DNA from: Myrica gale
Lineage: Eukaryota; Streptophyta; Magnoliopsida; Fagales; Myricaceae
DNA: 64,000 bases
Assembly (NCBI GenBank): GCA_963930655.1
Contig: OZ005619.1
Coordinates: forward strand, 21,971,752-22,035,751
Direction of reading: 5' to 3'
In this document: positions 21,721 through 34,314 of the stretch, piece after piece
Layout: each line of letters opens with the position of its first letter
Position numbering within the stretch: the stretch's first letter is position 1
Made by a program: the position numbers and the translations under genes
Notes under the pieces: generated by a model
What the model was told of the DNA's origin: nothing
The model's database searches: none
The model's input: the letters and a program-made list of their open reading frames with translations, nothing else

Positions 21721-24710
21721 GAGTTCAAAGGCTGAAACATACATGTGGGTCAAGGTTCCTAACTGTCTAAACAATAAAAAAATAGGGGCAAGAAAAGCGA
21801 AGCCCAAGCATGAACAAAGGTTCTACATCTACAATTGGCTGCGCCTGCGTACAAGAAAGTGAATATACCCTTCCATAGGTATGGACCGCAGACCCATTTC
21901 AAGTCTTTTGCCTATTTCTTGGTACAACAGCGCCTAGCTGAGACTTTTCACAGCTTAGCTAAAGGAGGGCAGTTATACACAACTTTCTTCTCATTTAGTT
22001 CACGAAATTTACCTTTCTCCCCTGCCCTAGGATATAATTCATATCAACCTTGTGTTTCATTTTTTTTTATTTTCAATTCCCGAAAAGGAAAAAAACAGTT
22101 TTATTTTTTCCTTAGAGGCTGTTTCATCATTCATGTTAGCCAAAAGGGCAATAAAAGAGATAAGAGGTTAAGCAATTTTTTTCTAGATGTCACCATGTTA
22201 GCATTATATTTATTCATTCATCCTTGTCGGATCATCAGCTACGAGAGTTAATCCCACTGAAGGCATAATTACGAAGGATAGAATTGAATTGTGGAAATGG
22301 TTTTCGTTTGGTATCCTTGGATTCGAATTTAGAACTTCATATCCTGCAAATACTATAACCCTTAACTCTTATACGTACATACCACTAATCCAACTCCTCC
22401 TACTATGGTTAGGTTTCTTTAAGAGCTCACTTCGAGTACTCGAACCATTAGACTAGATAAAGAAATTAAGAAAAACAGAAGATACTACCACGGACGTCTC
22501 TAGCTATGTACACGATCTTTGGTCATTGAAGATAGCCAATATAATGTACGTTAGACGCAAACCGTTTCGATAAGTGATCTGGTTCTGAGTCTCTTCGTGG
22601 CAATCGAATGTATACCCAGTCACCGTCAAGGCGTCAACCTTATATGTGTCTATCAGAAAAGCCCAACCATCATTTTCATTCTTCCAAAAAAAAACAAAAG
22701 ACACGCACTGAACGCAGGTTTTCCAGAAAAAGAACAAAAAATTGTTACTAGTACTCGAGTCATTCCCACGTGAACAAGAGACGTTAATTGTTTGTCCCTT
22801 TTAATTCACCCCCATTATCAGGGGACAAAATCTGACCAAGAAGTTGGGGAGAGATTCATATTACCTTCCCTCTGCCAGTGCCAAGAAAATACAACTTTCT
22901 ATCATTCTAAAAATGACTTAGAGAGAGATCAAGTCATAATGACGATTGATTTTATCACTACGCACTCATATCTATGAGCTGATACTAATCGAGTTAATCG
23001 CTTTATGAGTTTGAGTATTAATGAAGTGTGAGCCTTTAAGTAAGAAAGAACTTATAGTTCACTGGCCTTAATACTACGCTTGCAAATTTCTATGCTTTCT
23101 CTTACTAATATGACAACATTCTATGCGCATTAGCTGCCATGCATGATGTCACTAGATTCTTTAAAAAATGCTTAAGGAGCTATTCTCTCCCGCTGCATAG
23201 GGTAACTCTTCTAAGTCTTCTTGAGCCTGGTGTGCACGAAACGATCATATAATCTCGTGGGCGGCAATTGTAGTACTCGCACAGTAACAAAAATATCAAT
23301 ACACATCCAAATAATTTAAACTCAAACTCAGTAAACACCCTAATAACTTCAAACTCAGTAGTTCAGACTTCAGACCTTCCAACAGCTTTCTCACCGCCAC
23401 CAGAGTCTTTCGGCTTAAAATAATAGCAAAGTTAACTTTTTTTAAAGCGACGATAAAGTGAGCTGTACTAGAGGTAGGATTCACTAGACCCATAGAAAGA
23501 TTCTAGGGCAGCACTTGGCGACTCGACCGTTCTTCTTCAAATTTTCTATCCCTTGATTCCCTTTGTCTTCTGCAACTTGGAAACTGTACTGAACTGGAAA
23601 AAGTTAAAAAGAGAAATTTTTTATAAAAATGTCTAATTAGCACAATTTTCCAGGAATCTAGCTAGATGTCTACTGAATAGATTCCGAAGGATATCCGCCC
23701 TTCTCAATTTTTTTGCGGCTGGTACGAACAATTCTTCAGATGTCTGACATTTCTTATATGTACTTTTTTGACATGCTTATTAGCGAGAGGGAATAGTCAG
23801 AAGTCACGCTCATTTCATTCTAAAAGTTGCATTAGGCAGGTCTTGTTTCATGCTTGGCACCTAGTTTTAATTTTTTACACCCGACTTTGCACCAACTGCA
23901 AAATATTATATATATATATATATTATAGGAACTCATGATTTGTACTTGCGGCAGTCACGACGGAGGTGCATCGAAGCGATACATTGTACGATGCGAATAT
24001 GCTTCTGAGCATTTTCCCAGTTAATTAGCTAAAACCTATATATGTGTACTTGCTAACCCAAGAATGCTTGGCTGGTACTGAGTACTAATCGAGGCATCTA
24101 GTGAAGAAGTACATCACAGGATTAATTAATTCACAGCCATTGAATATGGTAAGCACATCTAGGGCTAGCTTAAGGCAGAGTGCCACTATGATTTGTTTCT
24201 CGTTTGAGCCATCCAAATTTTATCACTAAATGTGCATCAAGGCCTAAAAATTGATCCATATAATTAGCTGATAAAAAAAATTATATTGATTAAAAAGTCA
24301 TTCCACCAGTTTCTAAAGTGATGTCTTGCAGAGCTACGGTTCATACAATAGCGACGACAGCATGACCTAAACCTTATCAGAAGTTACAGATGTACAGGCT
24401 AAAATTCAACGAAATATCAGAATATTTTACGGAAATTAAACAGTATTGTTGTTAACAGCTAGCTTATAAGGATTCGTAGAGATGTTCGACGGGCGTTAAA
24501 CTTTGTGAAAAGCATTATATTATTTTCAAGATCGGGAAGGAGCTAGAAATCAAAAGTGCTGGGAAATCATGAACCTACACGAAGAAGGTGTTCACAAGTT
24601 ATCATAACTAGTCGACTTCATGAATGCCTACTTAATTCCTTTCTATTAAAGGGAAATAGAATTGGACTAATTAGAACCTCATCTTTAAATAAAAATAGGT
24701 ATCTTTGACT
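21721..24710. other. Intergenic region between CEP gene 3 and a solo LTR
   Basis: No recognised gene. A 138-codon open frame at 21835-22251 on the plus strand has no recognisable domain and turns low-complexity (Phe-rich) midway. An (AT)n run lies at about 23909-23925. Confidence 0.5.
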
Positions 24711-25483
24711 AGTTATGTAATACTCCGTCCCGAAAAAGGTGTAAGTGGTTCTTCAATGAGATTTTTTAAAAATGTAGTGTATTTTATATGGTTTTGATGT
24801 ATTATTTGGGGAACTGAATAAGTTTTGGGTAAAATGAGATTTTACAACTCATTTGAAATGGTTGGTCTATTTTGTGAAATTTGTAGTGTGAGTTTATTAT
24901 CAAACTATTCTGGTGCCTGTGAATGTTGAGGTCTTTGTGACCATTGAGGTCTGTGTGACTATTGATAATTTCACTACGTTGCTTGGTGTGAGATATTTTG
25001 TTATAAATTCTGTTTTCAGTTAGTATTGTTCACTATTTTTCTTGATCTCGGTTATGCTTATAAATTGTCTTTTTTCTAACCTCCATTGACTTACTACTTA
25101 CTGAGCTAGTAGTAGCTCACCCCTTATTCTCATATTTTTCAGAGTTGGCAGAATTAGAGAAATTCGAGGAGCTTCAGATAAATTTGTGTTTCGAAGACGT
25201 GTTTTGCAGAAGTACTTTTGGAGATTAATGTTGGAGAATTTGATATTGTATTATTTAGGGAGATCTTCATCGATATTGAAAATATCATATATGCTAATAT
25301 AAATTTCAGGGCTCAGATTTATATTTTTGGGTCTTTTATGGTTTATAAATATTTTGTTGAGGTTGTACAAATTGATTTTAAAATATTGGGCCCTAGATAA
25401 ATGATTATACATGGTGAAAAAATCTTTTTTTTTTTTACAGGAATCTTTCCGTTTGAAATTTGGGCCCGAGGCGTTACAAGTTA
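24711..25483. mobile_element. Solo LTR, 763 bp, with 5-bp target duplication
   Basis: The LTR spans 24716-25478. It starts TGTAAT and ends GTTACA, so it has inverted TG...CA ends. It is bracketed by AGTTA at 24711-24715 and at 25479-25483. No internal retrotransposon sequence adjoins it, as expected after LTR-LTR recombination. The TGTAA-type terminus is common among plant Ty3/gypsy LTRs, but the superfamily is not proven. Confidence 0.82.
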
Positions 25484-27492
25484 CATCAATGGTGGTGGTC
25501 ACTTGTGAATTCATTTCGTTTTGCTAAAACTAGCTTCTTTTCTTCCCTTCCAATTATTGAATTAAGAAGGCATATTCATTGGAAATAATTGCCAATATTC
25601 TTTTGTTCCCAATTCTCTTCTTTTAGAAAAGAAAGTCATTTGCCAAGAGAAAAAAAAGTCATTTGACAATTAATGTTGACTTTCATGTGCGATCCGTTGC
25701 CTCTGGGTGCGCGCTGCTCAACCTTTTGCCCCGTCCCGATATATTAGGAAAGGTTATTTATTGGCTTTTTCATGGTTACTTTTTCCTCCAGTACTGTATA
25801 AACCATCTATGTATACTCTAATAAAGGTTCAAGTGTTAAGGCCCTTGGTTTATTTGCTTTGGAAAAAAAAAGTGTTAAAGGCCCTTTGTATAGTAAACCT
25901 CATTATTCGGATTCGTCCCAAATGGAAAGCTGCACAACCTTTAACTTTCTTTGGGGTTCCAACTTAATTTGTTCTTTAATTGCATCTTAAATGATATATG
26001 TATGTATATTGAATGAGACTTCTCGTTAAGGTTGATAGAAGGTTAATTCGATCTATACTTACTTTGGTTAACTTTAAGCACCGCAAAGTGAACTGTTCAA
26101 TAAATTAAGGTCGACAAACTAAAGAGAAAATAGGGCAAAAAACATAAACCTGGAAACATGATGCAGTCTGCAACTCACGAATATATATATTAGGTTGATC
26201 ACAATTTGCGAATTTGCTTGCACTAGATGTTTAATTATTAGCTGGAATTAAGCTTAGGGAGAAATCAAAATGAAGAACCCGTAGATATGAGAAAAACTAA
26301 AATTCATTGTTAGCCAAGGAAAATTAGAAGGCTCTAACGATACTTTTAGATGGTCCGGGGTTAGGAATTACCATCTTTTAAGTTTTTTTTTTAATTGAAT
26401 GAGGAAGTAATGATCCAGAGCTTCACCCTGACTAATCCTTCGAGCCTTTGCATTTCTACCGTCCTACAAAAATCAGTAATTACTTAGCCATAATCTTGAA
26501 AGTGAGCCCAAAAGATTGATAACACCTAATTATAAGAAATTTCAAACATAAAATCTTGAATGGAGCAAACCTTCAAGTCTCAAGCCTAGATCACTAGGCT
26601 AACCCCTCGAGGTTAACCAAATTTTATCATTGCATATGATATAGATGATATATAACTGTAAACATCATGTATTCATGGAGGCTCATTTACACGGCATACA
26701 TCTAAGTAATTCACTAATCTCTAACTCAGAGGGAAATACGTCTCTCCCAGCGTGTGCTCTGATATTTTCTCGAATTAAGACTATATTATGGCTTGGTTAT
26801 TTGTTGTTCTCTTCGACTTTGTAATGGATATTCTCTGTTGTCTTCAAGCCTTCATCCTTATATCCACTTTGTTATTGACTCGCAAATTCGTTGATCATAT
26901 GCATGCGGCACGACAGATCCGCAATATGCGTACGTAGAGGATTGTAGCGACGGTACCTGCCGTCATTGATTCGGTCTAATAATTTCATGGTTGCACCTGA
27001 ACATGCACTCTGTTCCGATCATAGTTCTTTAAATTCTCATATATTTTGTCTCCCCCTGCGCCCATTTTTTATTGGTCGACGCGAAAACCTAGGTTGGGGG
27101 TGGCGGTGAGAGATGCATGAGATCAGCTATGCATATATTATTAGTGCTTTTTACGATCTGATATGAGTAGTCAAATATCAAACCGTTAAAAATAAAAAAT
27201 TTATATTAAAGTAAAATTATTTATATTTATACGTCCGAGAATAGTCAATTGGGCTTATTAGTTTTCTCACTTATATTTTATGAGATTACATAAATGTTTT
27301 ATTTATAAATCATTGAATACAATAGTCCACGTTACTAAACGAAAGCAATGTGAGACTCTAACTTTAATACAAACATCTTTTTATTTTTCAGTAAGTGAAA
27401 TTTCATTTCTTAGAACGAAATGTACATAATGTGGGCATTTGCCACGCTATTCACACTGGGGTATCAGCCATCATAGTCGTGTTTTTACATGT
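25484..27492. other. Intergenic region before CEP gene 4
   Basis: AT-rich. No supported coding region or transposon ends were seen. Confidence 0.5.
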
Positions 27493-28047
27493 CTATTCAT
27501 TTGGTTTTACGCTTTCATCGTGAAGAATATGGCCAACACCGGGGCTGTGTCCGGGCATTGTTGGCCGGTAATCTTTGACTCCTGTAAGAGAATTTCTAGC
27601 ACCCGGGATCTTACCTGCTGGTGCCTTTGATTCAACATCTGCTTCATGCAGTGGAAAGGAATGGCCAACACCAGGGCTATTTCCTGGTGACGTAGGCCGG
27701 AAATCGTTTATGTCATGCGCTGCAGCTGAGTCACGGAAACTAAAGTTGGAATTCGGTGCCACGGGAGGCACAGTTTCTTTCTTTCCTGCCACGGATTGAA
27801 CAACACTAGGAGTGTCAGTTGGGTGCGTAGGTAGTAGCTCATCTCGGTGCGGTGCGGCGTTGCCAAAGGAGTTCGTAGGTTTGGTACCTGGTTTTTCCGT
27901 TTCGCCGTTAGAGTCACCGTTGATGTTATTGTATTGCTTCTGTACTTTTGTTGACTTTATTTGCCTCCCCTCGATTACCAGAACTTCATGGCAAACAACC
28001 AGCACAAGAAGAAGAACACACTTATATATGCTTTGGAAGTTTGCCAT
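27493..28047 (-). CDS. Multi-domain CEP precursor 4 (184 aa; two intact CEP domains, one degenerate)
   Basis: This single-exon precursor is about twice the length of its neighbours. The signal peptide spans about residues 1-25 and ends near IEGRQ. Two intact domains follow: DFRPTSPGNSPGVGH (27661-27705) and DYRPTMPGHSPGVGH (27529-27573). Each is preceded by a spacer. Upstream, ELLPTHPTDTPSVVQ (27796-27840) aligns with the domain, keeping Pro4, Thr5, Pro7, Pro11, Val13 and an acidic first residue, but it has lost Phe, Arg, both Gly and His. It looks like a decayed third repeat. Unlike the others, the last domain has an 11-residue charged tail (ILHDESVKPNE). One transcript could yield two distinct hormones. 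Confidence 0.93.
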   Translation of the reverse strand: MANFQSIYKCVLLLVLVVCHEVLVIEGRQIKSTKVQKQYNNINGDSNGETEKPGTKPTNSFGNAAPHRDELLPTHPTDTPSVVQSVAGKKETVPPVAPNSNFSFRDSAAAHDINDFRPTSPGNSPGVGHSFPLHEADVESKAPAGKIPGARNSLTGVKDYRPTMPGHSPGVGHILHDESVKPNE

Positions 28048-28188
28048 CGGGGAAGGAAAGAAATTGAATGGTTTTGTTGTGTGATAGAGTGAGATGGAAC
28101 GGATCGAGAAACAGGCAGTAAAGGAGCTGGAGGTGACTGACAGAGAGAAAGAAGCCGACCCGAGGATCAGAAGTTCTTTACGTTCCTA

Positions 28189-28196
28189 CTTATAAT
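28189..28196 (-). promoter_or_regulatory. Possible TATA box of CEP gene 4
   Basis: On the minus strand, GATTATAAGT lies about 145 bp upstream of the ATG. Support is position and composition only. Confidence 0.4.
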
Positions 28197-28259
28197 CTTG
28201 GAAAGTATGCTTTATTAAAATCTTAACCGCTAATTATTCTATAAGCTATGAAGTTGACA

Positions 28260-31200
28260 TGATTTCAAATTTGGACGAATTGTGAATTATGGACTTTTAA
28301 AATTCTTTCTGGGAGAGTATTTTAATAATGTACACAAATGGGCTCCGAGATCATTCTCCAATTAATTAACTTCCTATTGTATCTTTGTTCTTTATCTGTA
28401 GATCTGTTACTATTTCTTTTTCTTGTTTTAGAGGTACTAATATGTTAAAAGTGAAGGCCGTACATTTACGCATAACTTGCAGTTGCTGACAGACTGCCAT
28501 TTGAATCCTTCTACCTGTCAAAGCTTTTCAAAGCTAGCTTGAGCGTGGTCCCTGACAGATCGATGGACCTTTCAATATCGTACTGAAGAGTTGCTACGCA
28601 GTGTAAAAGTTTGCGAGGGCGGCAGTCCATAATCAATTATTTTCCGACAAGTAGGAGTCAAGGCTAAGATATTTTAGTTCGAAATAGAGCTTAGTCGGCC
28701 TCACCCACCACCGATAAAAGCTAGCTACAGATTCTCTGCACGCTCCACTTGCAGATGTATATATAGTATTCTATGTGGATGGCTGTTATCCAAGCTTAGA
28801 ACCTTTTTTATCAAATAAAATCACCCAAACACACCAATCCATTATCACCCAAAAGGGCAAACAAGGCTGTCTGCATTCTGTAGTTTGCATTTTCTTCGTT
28901 TAGGGTACGTCAAAATGTTGAAGGTTATGTGACTACTAGCTTGCTGCATTGATTCCTCGCAAAAGAAATTATTAGAATAGCCAGTCAGCAAATTAAAGTT
29001 AAAAACTTTTCGACTAGATGTTTCGGGCAAAGAAGATGGTCCTCGCAGTAAAAAACTCAGAAATTGATCTCTGGATAACTCTATAGGCTCAAAGATTTGT
29101 GGATTTAGTGCGTTAATTAATATCACTGTCACTGGGTACAGCATGATAACTCATAATGCAGATTTCCACCAAAAAGAGCAGACCCACGTGATCTTGTTGC
29201 ATTTTAGTTTGGACGAAATATTTACAACTGGAATGCGGTGTCTCAAGGTTATCTTTTTTCTTAGAAATCTTCGGTAATTTCGTTTTGATATTATTGTGCG
29301 TCTAGAAACGCGCGTATATTCTATGGAACATTTTAGAGCACTATCGGCCTAGCTAGTGCAAAGGTGAATGATTAATTGAGCACTAATTAATGGAAGAGGC
29401 CGGTATGCTGTTACTGATGGACGGTTCGTATAGAACTCGAAATTTGACCACATTTCTAGTTGCCATTAGTAATTATGATGCACCCTCTATGTAGATTAAG
29501 GAGAAATCCACACACTTCAAAAAAAAAAAAAAAACTCACCACTCATTGGAAGCCATCCTAGGGGATAAAAACGCCCGATATCACTTCGTGATGAATATGT
29601 AGGCCACGAGATACAAATTAATCCAAGAAGACCACTCTCTTCTAGAAAGCTGAAAAATTAAATAGCAATTCACTGAAGTCTTGCTCGGCGGCTAGCTAGC
29701 TACAAGTATTTGTAAAAGGAAGTACAAAAGACCTAAATTACCACTAACATTACGGGGCATGAAAAAAAAAGAGAGGAATTTGCATCCAAACCGGCGTTTA
29801 AAGGTCGCTTCCAGTGAAAACCTTCTGAGTTGCAAATCTATTCCTTCTAGAAATGAGTTTCAAACGAACAGTACTTCAAAAAAGGGCTTCCCAGAGTTTT
29901 GAGAATGCTTTGTCGCATCCACATGCTAAATGGCATCCCATATTTCCATTGAAGTCTCATACATCTCACTCCTCAACACAAACCCATATTCCCAGTCTCA
30001 GTCCTTCACAATGAGTTTGCCTCGGAGACATGAAAGAATAAATTCACCTGACTACCCCCTTGCCACCTACTTACGCATGCTTGTTCTTGCGATCGATTGT
30101 CTACAATTCATCGAGTTTGCCATATTCGTCCGTATAGCAAGCAATATACATTGTCATAAAGAGCCAAGTACTTCCAAAAATTATTCCTGCCAACTACCTA
30201 TTCTTTATTTTCTCTGAAGGCAATTCACGCTGACCATCCATTACCTTATTCGGGGATACATTACTTTCTTTGGCACAAACTAGCTAGTGAGGATTGTTAA
30301 AGATTCTTGAATCAAATGGTATGTATTTCCATCCCCAAAGCTTTCGATTGATGGACGCAACCGCGAGCAATCAGTTTTTGTTGCGCATGCCCGTTGAATC
30401 ATAAAAATATGTGCACCAAACCTTAATCATGTCAATGGATTCTAGTGTTTGAGCTTCATACTGCTCTTTCCATGCTTTCAATTAAAATAAGGAAGTATCA
30501 TGGTCAAGAATACCGAAAAGTCGATCAAGTCAAACGCACCACGGCCACCAACCCATTGGAGGCCCGACCACTCCCTTTTGTCACAAATTATACAATAAGT
30601 AGTTATTAGCATTACTTTTCAGTCGAATAAGTCAAAATTAAGCAATTGATTGGAGCTCCAAAGCAATTGATTTAGAAATGGCAATGAAATCAGAGAATCT
30701 TGCCAAAATGGACTTTCTGCGTGGTTGGCTCCTCAAACCGGGGAAGCCCCAGCTCGCACTGAACTGACAGATATTTAAATGCGGTAATGCAAATAAGATA
30801 TCTAGAGAACAAAGAGAATTTAGTTGTGTGTTGTGCTAGGCTGTAGTGCACGAGCAACAATGGACGATCCTCAGTGCATAGTTTACAACAAGCTAGAACG
30901 TGCGACGGTCTTTGTCTGATAGCGACTCTGTCGGAAAGTGAGAGGAATCTCCGTAGAATCTTTTGAATCCCAACGGTTCCAGATCTTCTGTAATCTTTCA
31001 CTGCGTCTAGGTTTGATGCACCTTTATCTTTTGTCTACCACACTCTCATAGCTAGTCAAAGCTAGATGTATCGTTTGCATCGCACTACAAAATGATGAAG
31101 TAATATATCTCGTCTTCATTGAAGATTCAACCGTAAATTCTATATGGTGATCAGAAGGACACCATCAGACAAAAACATTTCTTCCGTTAATAATGACAAC

Positions 31201-33240
31201 ATAATTATTATGTGTCATAGGTAATGAGAGGTTATAAGACAATAAGAACTCAGAGGGCCCTCTGGTTTGCTCTTCAAAGAGAGCATATCATAATGATTAA
31301 TCTGAAAGCATTCGGATTTAAGCAATTTAGATGCATGCATATAGCACGTTGAATTCTCACTATGCAGAAGAGAGCAATTGCAAGTTTTTTTCTTCTCCTT
31401 TGAATTGGAAACTGAAAGAACAATGTGTGTGAGAAAGAGAAAATTGAGATTCTGTTGATGTTCTGTCGTAGTGCATGACTTGGCACCCCACTTGGACTCA
31501 GATAGAATGTAGCCGGTATCATCATATAAATCGAGAGACATGCAAAAATTGCTTGTATGAGAATATAGTTGCCTACTTTGACTCAATTAGATTAAGGTAG
31601 TAAATGACCTCCTCTCTATAAAATTTAAACACACAGCACCAACAACTAGCAAAATATTTCTTACGCTGCTGTATAAATTTGAAGCTTTTGACATTAGTAA
31701 GCTTGCTTTATACGCAATTGATTGCTAAACAGCACTATAGTACATTAGGGTTATAAGGAATAAGAAGGGAAAAATTTTCATGAACATTTCATAAAGTGAT
31801 CATGAGAAATTCTGTTCTTCTTCCTCTACTTTCTTTTAATCTGATAAGAAAATAATGAAGCCCTTAGAGCGTGATTTCAATCAGCCCACCGTATCAGAGT
31901 CAGATCGATGCGCATTTGTTATAACGAAGAAATGAAATTTGAGCAATTGCATCTTAATTTGGGGAGGTAGCACATACAGAGGTCAAAATAACGATCTACA
32001 AGTATAAGTACGAACCAGCAGCACTAAGAAGTCACTGAATTATGTTGACACTGAGTTTCCACCTTTGGTCACCACATTCACATCACAAATCAAAATCAAA
32101 ACGCTCTTCGTTCTGGTTTTTGGGAATAAATTTTTGTATCCAGACATTTTGAGCGGTTAAGAACTTATGAAATGTCTTTCGTATATTGGCTTCTGAAGTT
32201 TAGTTTTGGGATGGCGCTCCAAACATCTATAATTTGAACGTGATATCGAACAATAGTTTATTTTTATTGATTGCGTTTTGTTTCTTCTAAAAATTCAGAA
32301 GTTGTAGGTTTGATACGTAGGGAACTAGTGTGCTTTGATGAAAAAAACTTCTTTTAGAAAATGCTCTTTCCAGTCACTAGCCCGCCGCACGCGAATAGAT
32401 CCTGGCGGCTATTGCGAACATGGATCGAGAGTTGGGTTGTTCTCAAATACAGGTAATGGTTGCTTCAGCTAGACTAATCAGCAGTCGTACGCGAGTGATT
32501 CCCCCAAATACTTGGCCGGGAATGTGGTACTGTTACTCATCATTAATGCCCCTGGCTAGCTAGTACTGCATGCATCACGTAACATACTCTGGTTTATGGA
32601 AAGTTTATTGACTTAAAAAATCAAACGAACATGGGAAGGTGGGTAAAATTTGACGGTCAATTGGTTCCCTTTGATCGCTGAAATCAGATAATCCGGATTT
32701 GGACATAAGAGGAAATCAATAATATTTGCAAGTACTTCCAATTCCTTTTAATTAGTTGCATTTGCGACCTCTGAGGTTATCACGTGACAACAAATATAAA
32801 ATAAAAAAGAGTCCGACAAAGATCTCGTTGCAAGAAACAGATCGACGCCCACAAGTAATTAATAACGCGCTATTGTATGTTCACCAATGCAATGTCACAA
32901 ACCCTACTATTCAAACGTGAATCCAAATCCAAAGCCATATTTCATTACGTGAATCTACCAGTGCAAATCTTACAACCTTGCTCTTTGAACCCCAGTACAA
33001 ACCTATACCACACCACTAATATAGACAGAAAATGAACTCATTCCTGCATGCACTAAGAATGAGAACACCAATGTCACATAAAAGATTCATCAAAGGGTCG
33101 TTTCTGAGCGCGAAATACTAAATTGAACTGCTTGGATACAAACAATGCTTTCAACTTATCTAGAAAAAAAATGCTTTCAACTTAAAAACGATTAAGCTCA
33201 TTCAACGAGAACATGCAGCACGTTACGTAAACATGCAGGA
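28260..33240. other. Non-coding part of duplication copy B
   Basis: Matches 283-4830 of copy A. Short open frames here do not keep frame between the two copies. The block 31698-32628 interrupts the match: copy A joins directly at about 4152. No terminal repeats could be defined for it, so it may be an insertion in B or a deletion from A. Confidence 0.55.
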
Positions 33241-33259
33241 AGAGTACTACAAACCAGCC

Positions 33260-33592
33260 CTAGTTTTGAACGGAATGCCCTACACCAGGGCTGTGACCGG
33301 GAGCTGTGGGTCTGAAATCATCGACGCTATGAGTGGGAGGAGGCGGCTGAGACACACCTACAGCTGGTGGTGGTGGAGGAGGAGGAGACACTGTTGTTAT
33401 TGCTTCGTTCGTTGTGTCCTCACGTTCAAGCATACCGCCATGCTTAATAGTCTCGGTCGTTTCAGATATTTTATGTTCAGTTTGGACTTCGTTATGCTTC
33501 CCCACAAGCAAACGCCTTCCCTCTATACATTGAGATTGTTGAGAGAAAACCAAAAGGAGGAAAAGGAAAGCGAAGACTAGCTTTTGGGCCAT
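33260..33592 (-). CDS. CEP peptide hormone precursor 5 (110 aa, Pro-rich)
   Basis: This is the duplicate of the gene at 4849-5178. It shares the signal peptide (MAQKLVFAFLF...), the CIEGR junction, the GKHNEVQTE segment, the polyproline run (seven here, eight in the duplicate) and the second PPPP. Its hormone domain, DFRPTAPGHSPGVGH (33275-33319), is canonical and ends SVQN and stop. Against the duplicate it has Ala for Ser at position 6 and Gly for Ser at position 12. The ATG at 33592 matches the duplicate's start. The precursor has a single exon and encodes a secreted peptide. Confidence 0.93.
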   Translation of the reverse strand: MAQKLVFAFLFLLLVFSQQSQCIEGRRLLVGKHNEVQTEHKISETTETIKHGGMLEREDTTNEAITTVSPPPPPPPAVGVSQPPPPTHSVDDFRPTAPGHSPGVGHSVQN

Positions 33593-33851
33593 AGAGGTTG
33601 AAATAGATTGTAGGACGGAGATAGGGAAGAGATCAGAGAGAAGGGTGGGGAGGGCAGTTTAACGTTGGCTAATGAAGGATGAAGGCAAGCAAGTTATGCC
33701 GAAACTTTAAATCAGCTAACAAGTAAGTTGTCAAGATCAGTTTAGAACAGCTGAACGAGCAATTTTCCTAACTAGAGTTCTAGATCAGCTAAGCAAGTTT
33801 CCTAGAGCTTAAACCAACTAAGGAGTGAGTTGTCTAAACCCTCTGTGTGGG

Positions 33852-33859
33852 TATTTATA
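33852..33859 (-). promoter_or_regulatory. TATA box of CEP gene 5
   Basis: On the minus strand, TATAAATA sits in the same context as the box of CEP gene 1. The upstream flank is not interrupted by a retrotransposon here. Confidence 0.7.
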
Positions 33860-34314
33860 GAATAAGAGAATCCAACTTCGCACGCCTAAACAGTGATAGG
33901 CTAGCTCCCAAACAACAATAAAAAAAAACCACTGGTAGAAGGTTTGAGCAGAATAAAGTTTAATGTGTGTGTGTATATATATATGTGTGTGTGTGTCTCT
34001 CTAGTGTGCATAGTGCATACCTTATTAGGCTCGTAGGATGGGCCTGTCGAAGTTTGCATGTCCCCATGCAAACCGTTCATTTGCATAGCCTCTTATAATT
34101 CTGTTATTTTAAGAGAAGAAGAGTCATATAGAATCGGAAAACCAGGGAGGATTCATGGTGGATACTAATCTTAAAAAGGTTTCATTACACTATTCAAAGT
34201 AGTGATCATTAAGGAGACAGCTTGAATGTACCTCAAGCGTTTTAACATCGAGGGTGTAGGTGTAGTTTCTAATTATATAGTCTTGTCTAATAACAATTAG
34301 CTAGGAGGCCGCCG

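Noticed and set aside
21835..22251. 138-codon plus-strand frame between CEP gene 3 and the solo LTR
   Set aside because: No recognisable domain, Phe-rich second half, and no promoter or splice context. It is probably chance.
33233..33580. 115-codon plus-strand frame
   Set aside because: It is antisense to CEP gene 5. Its Trp/Arg run is only the reverse of the polyproline codons.
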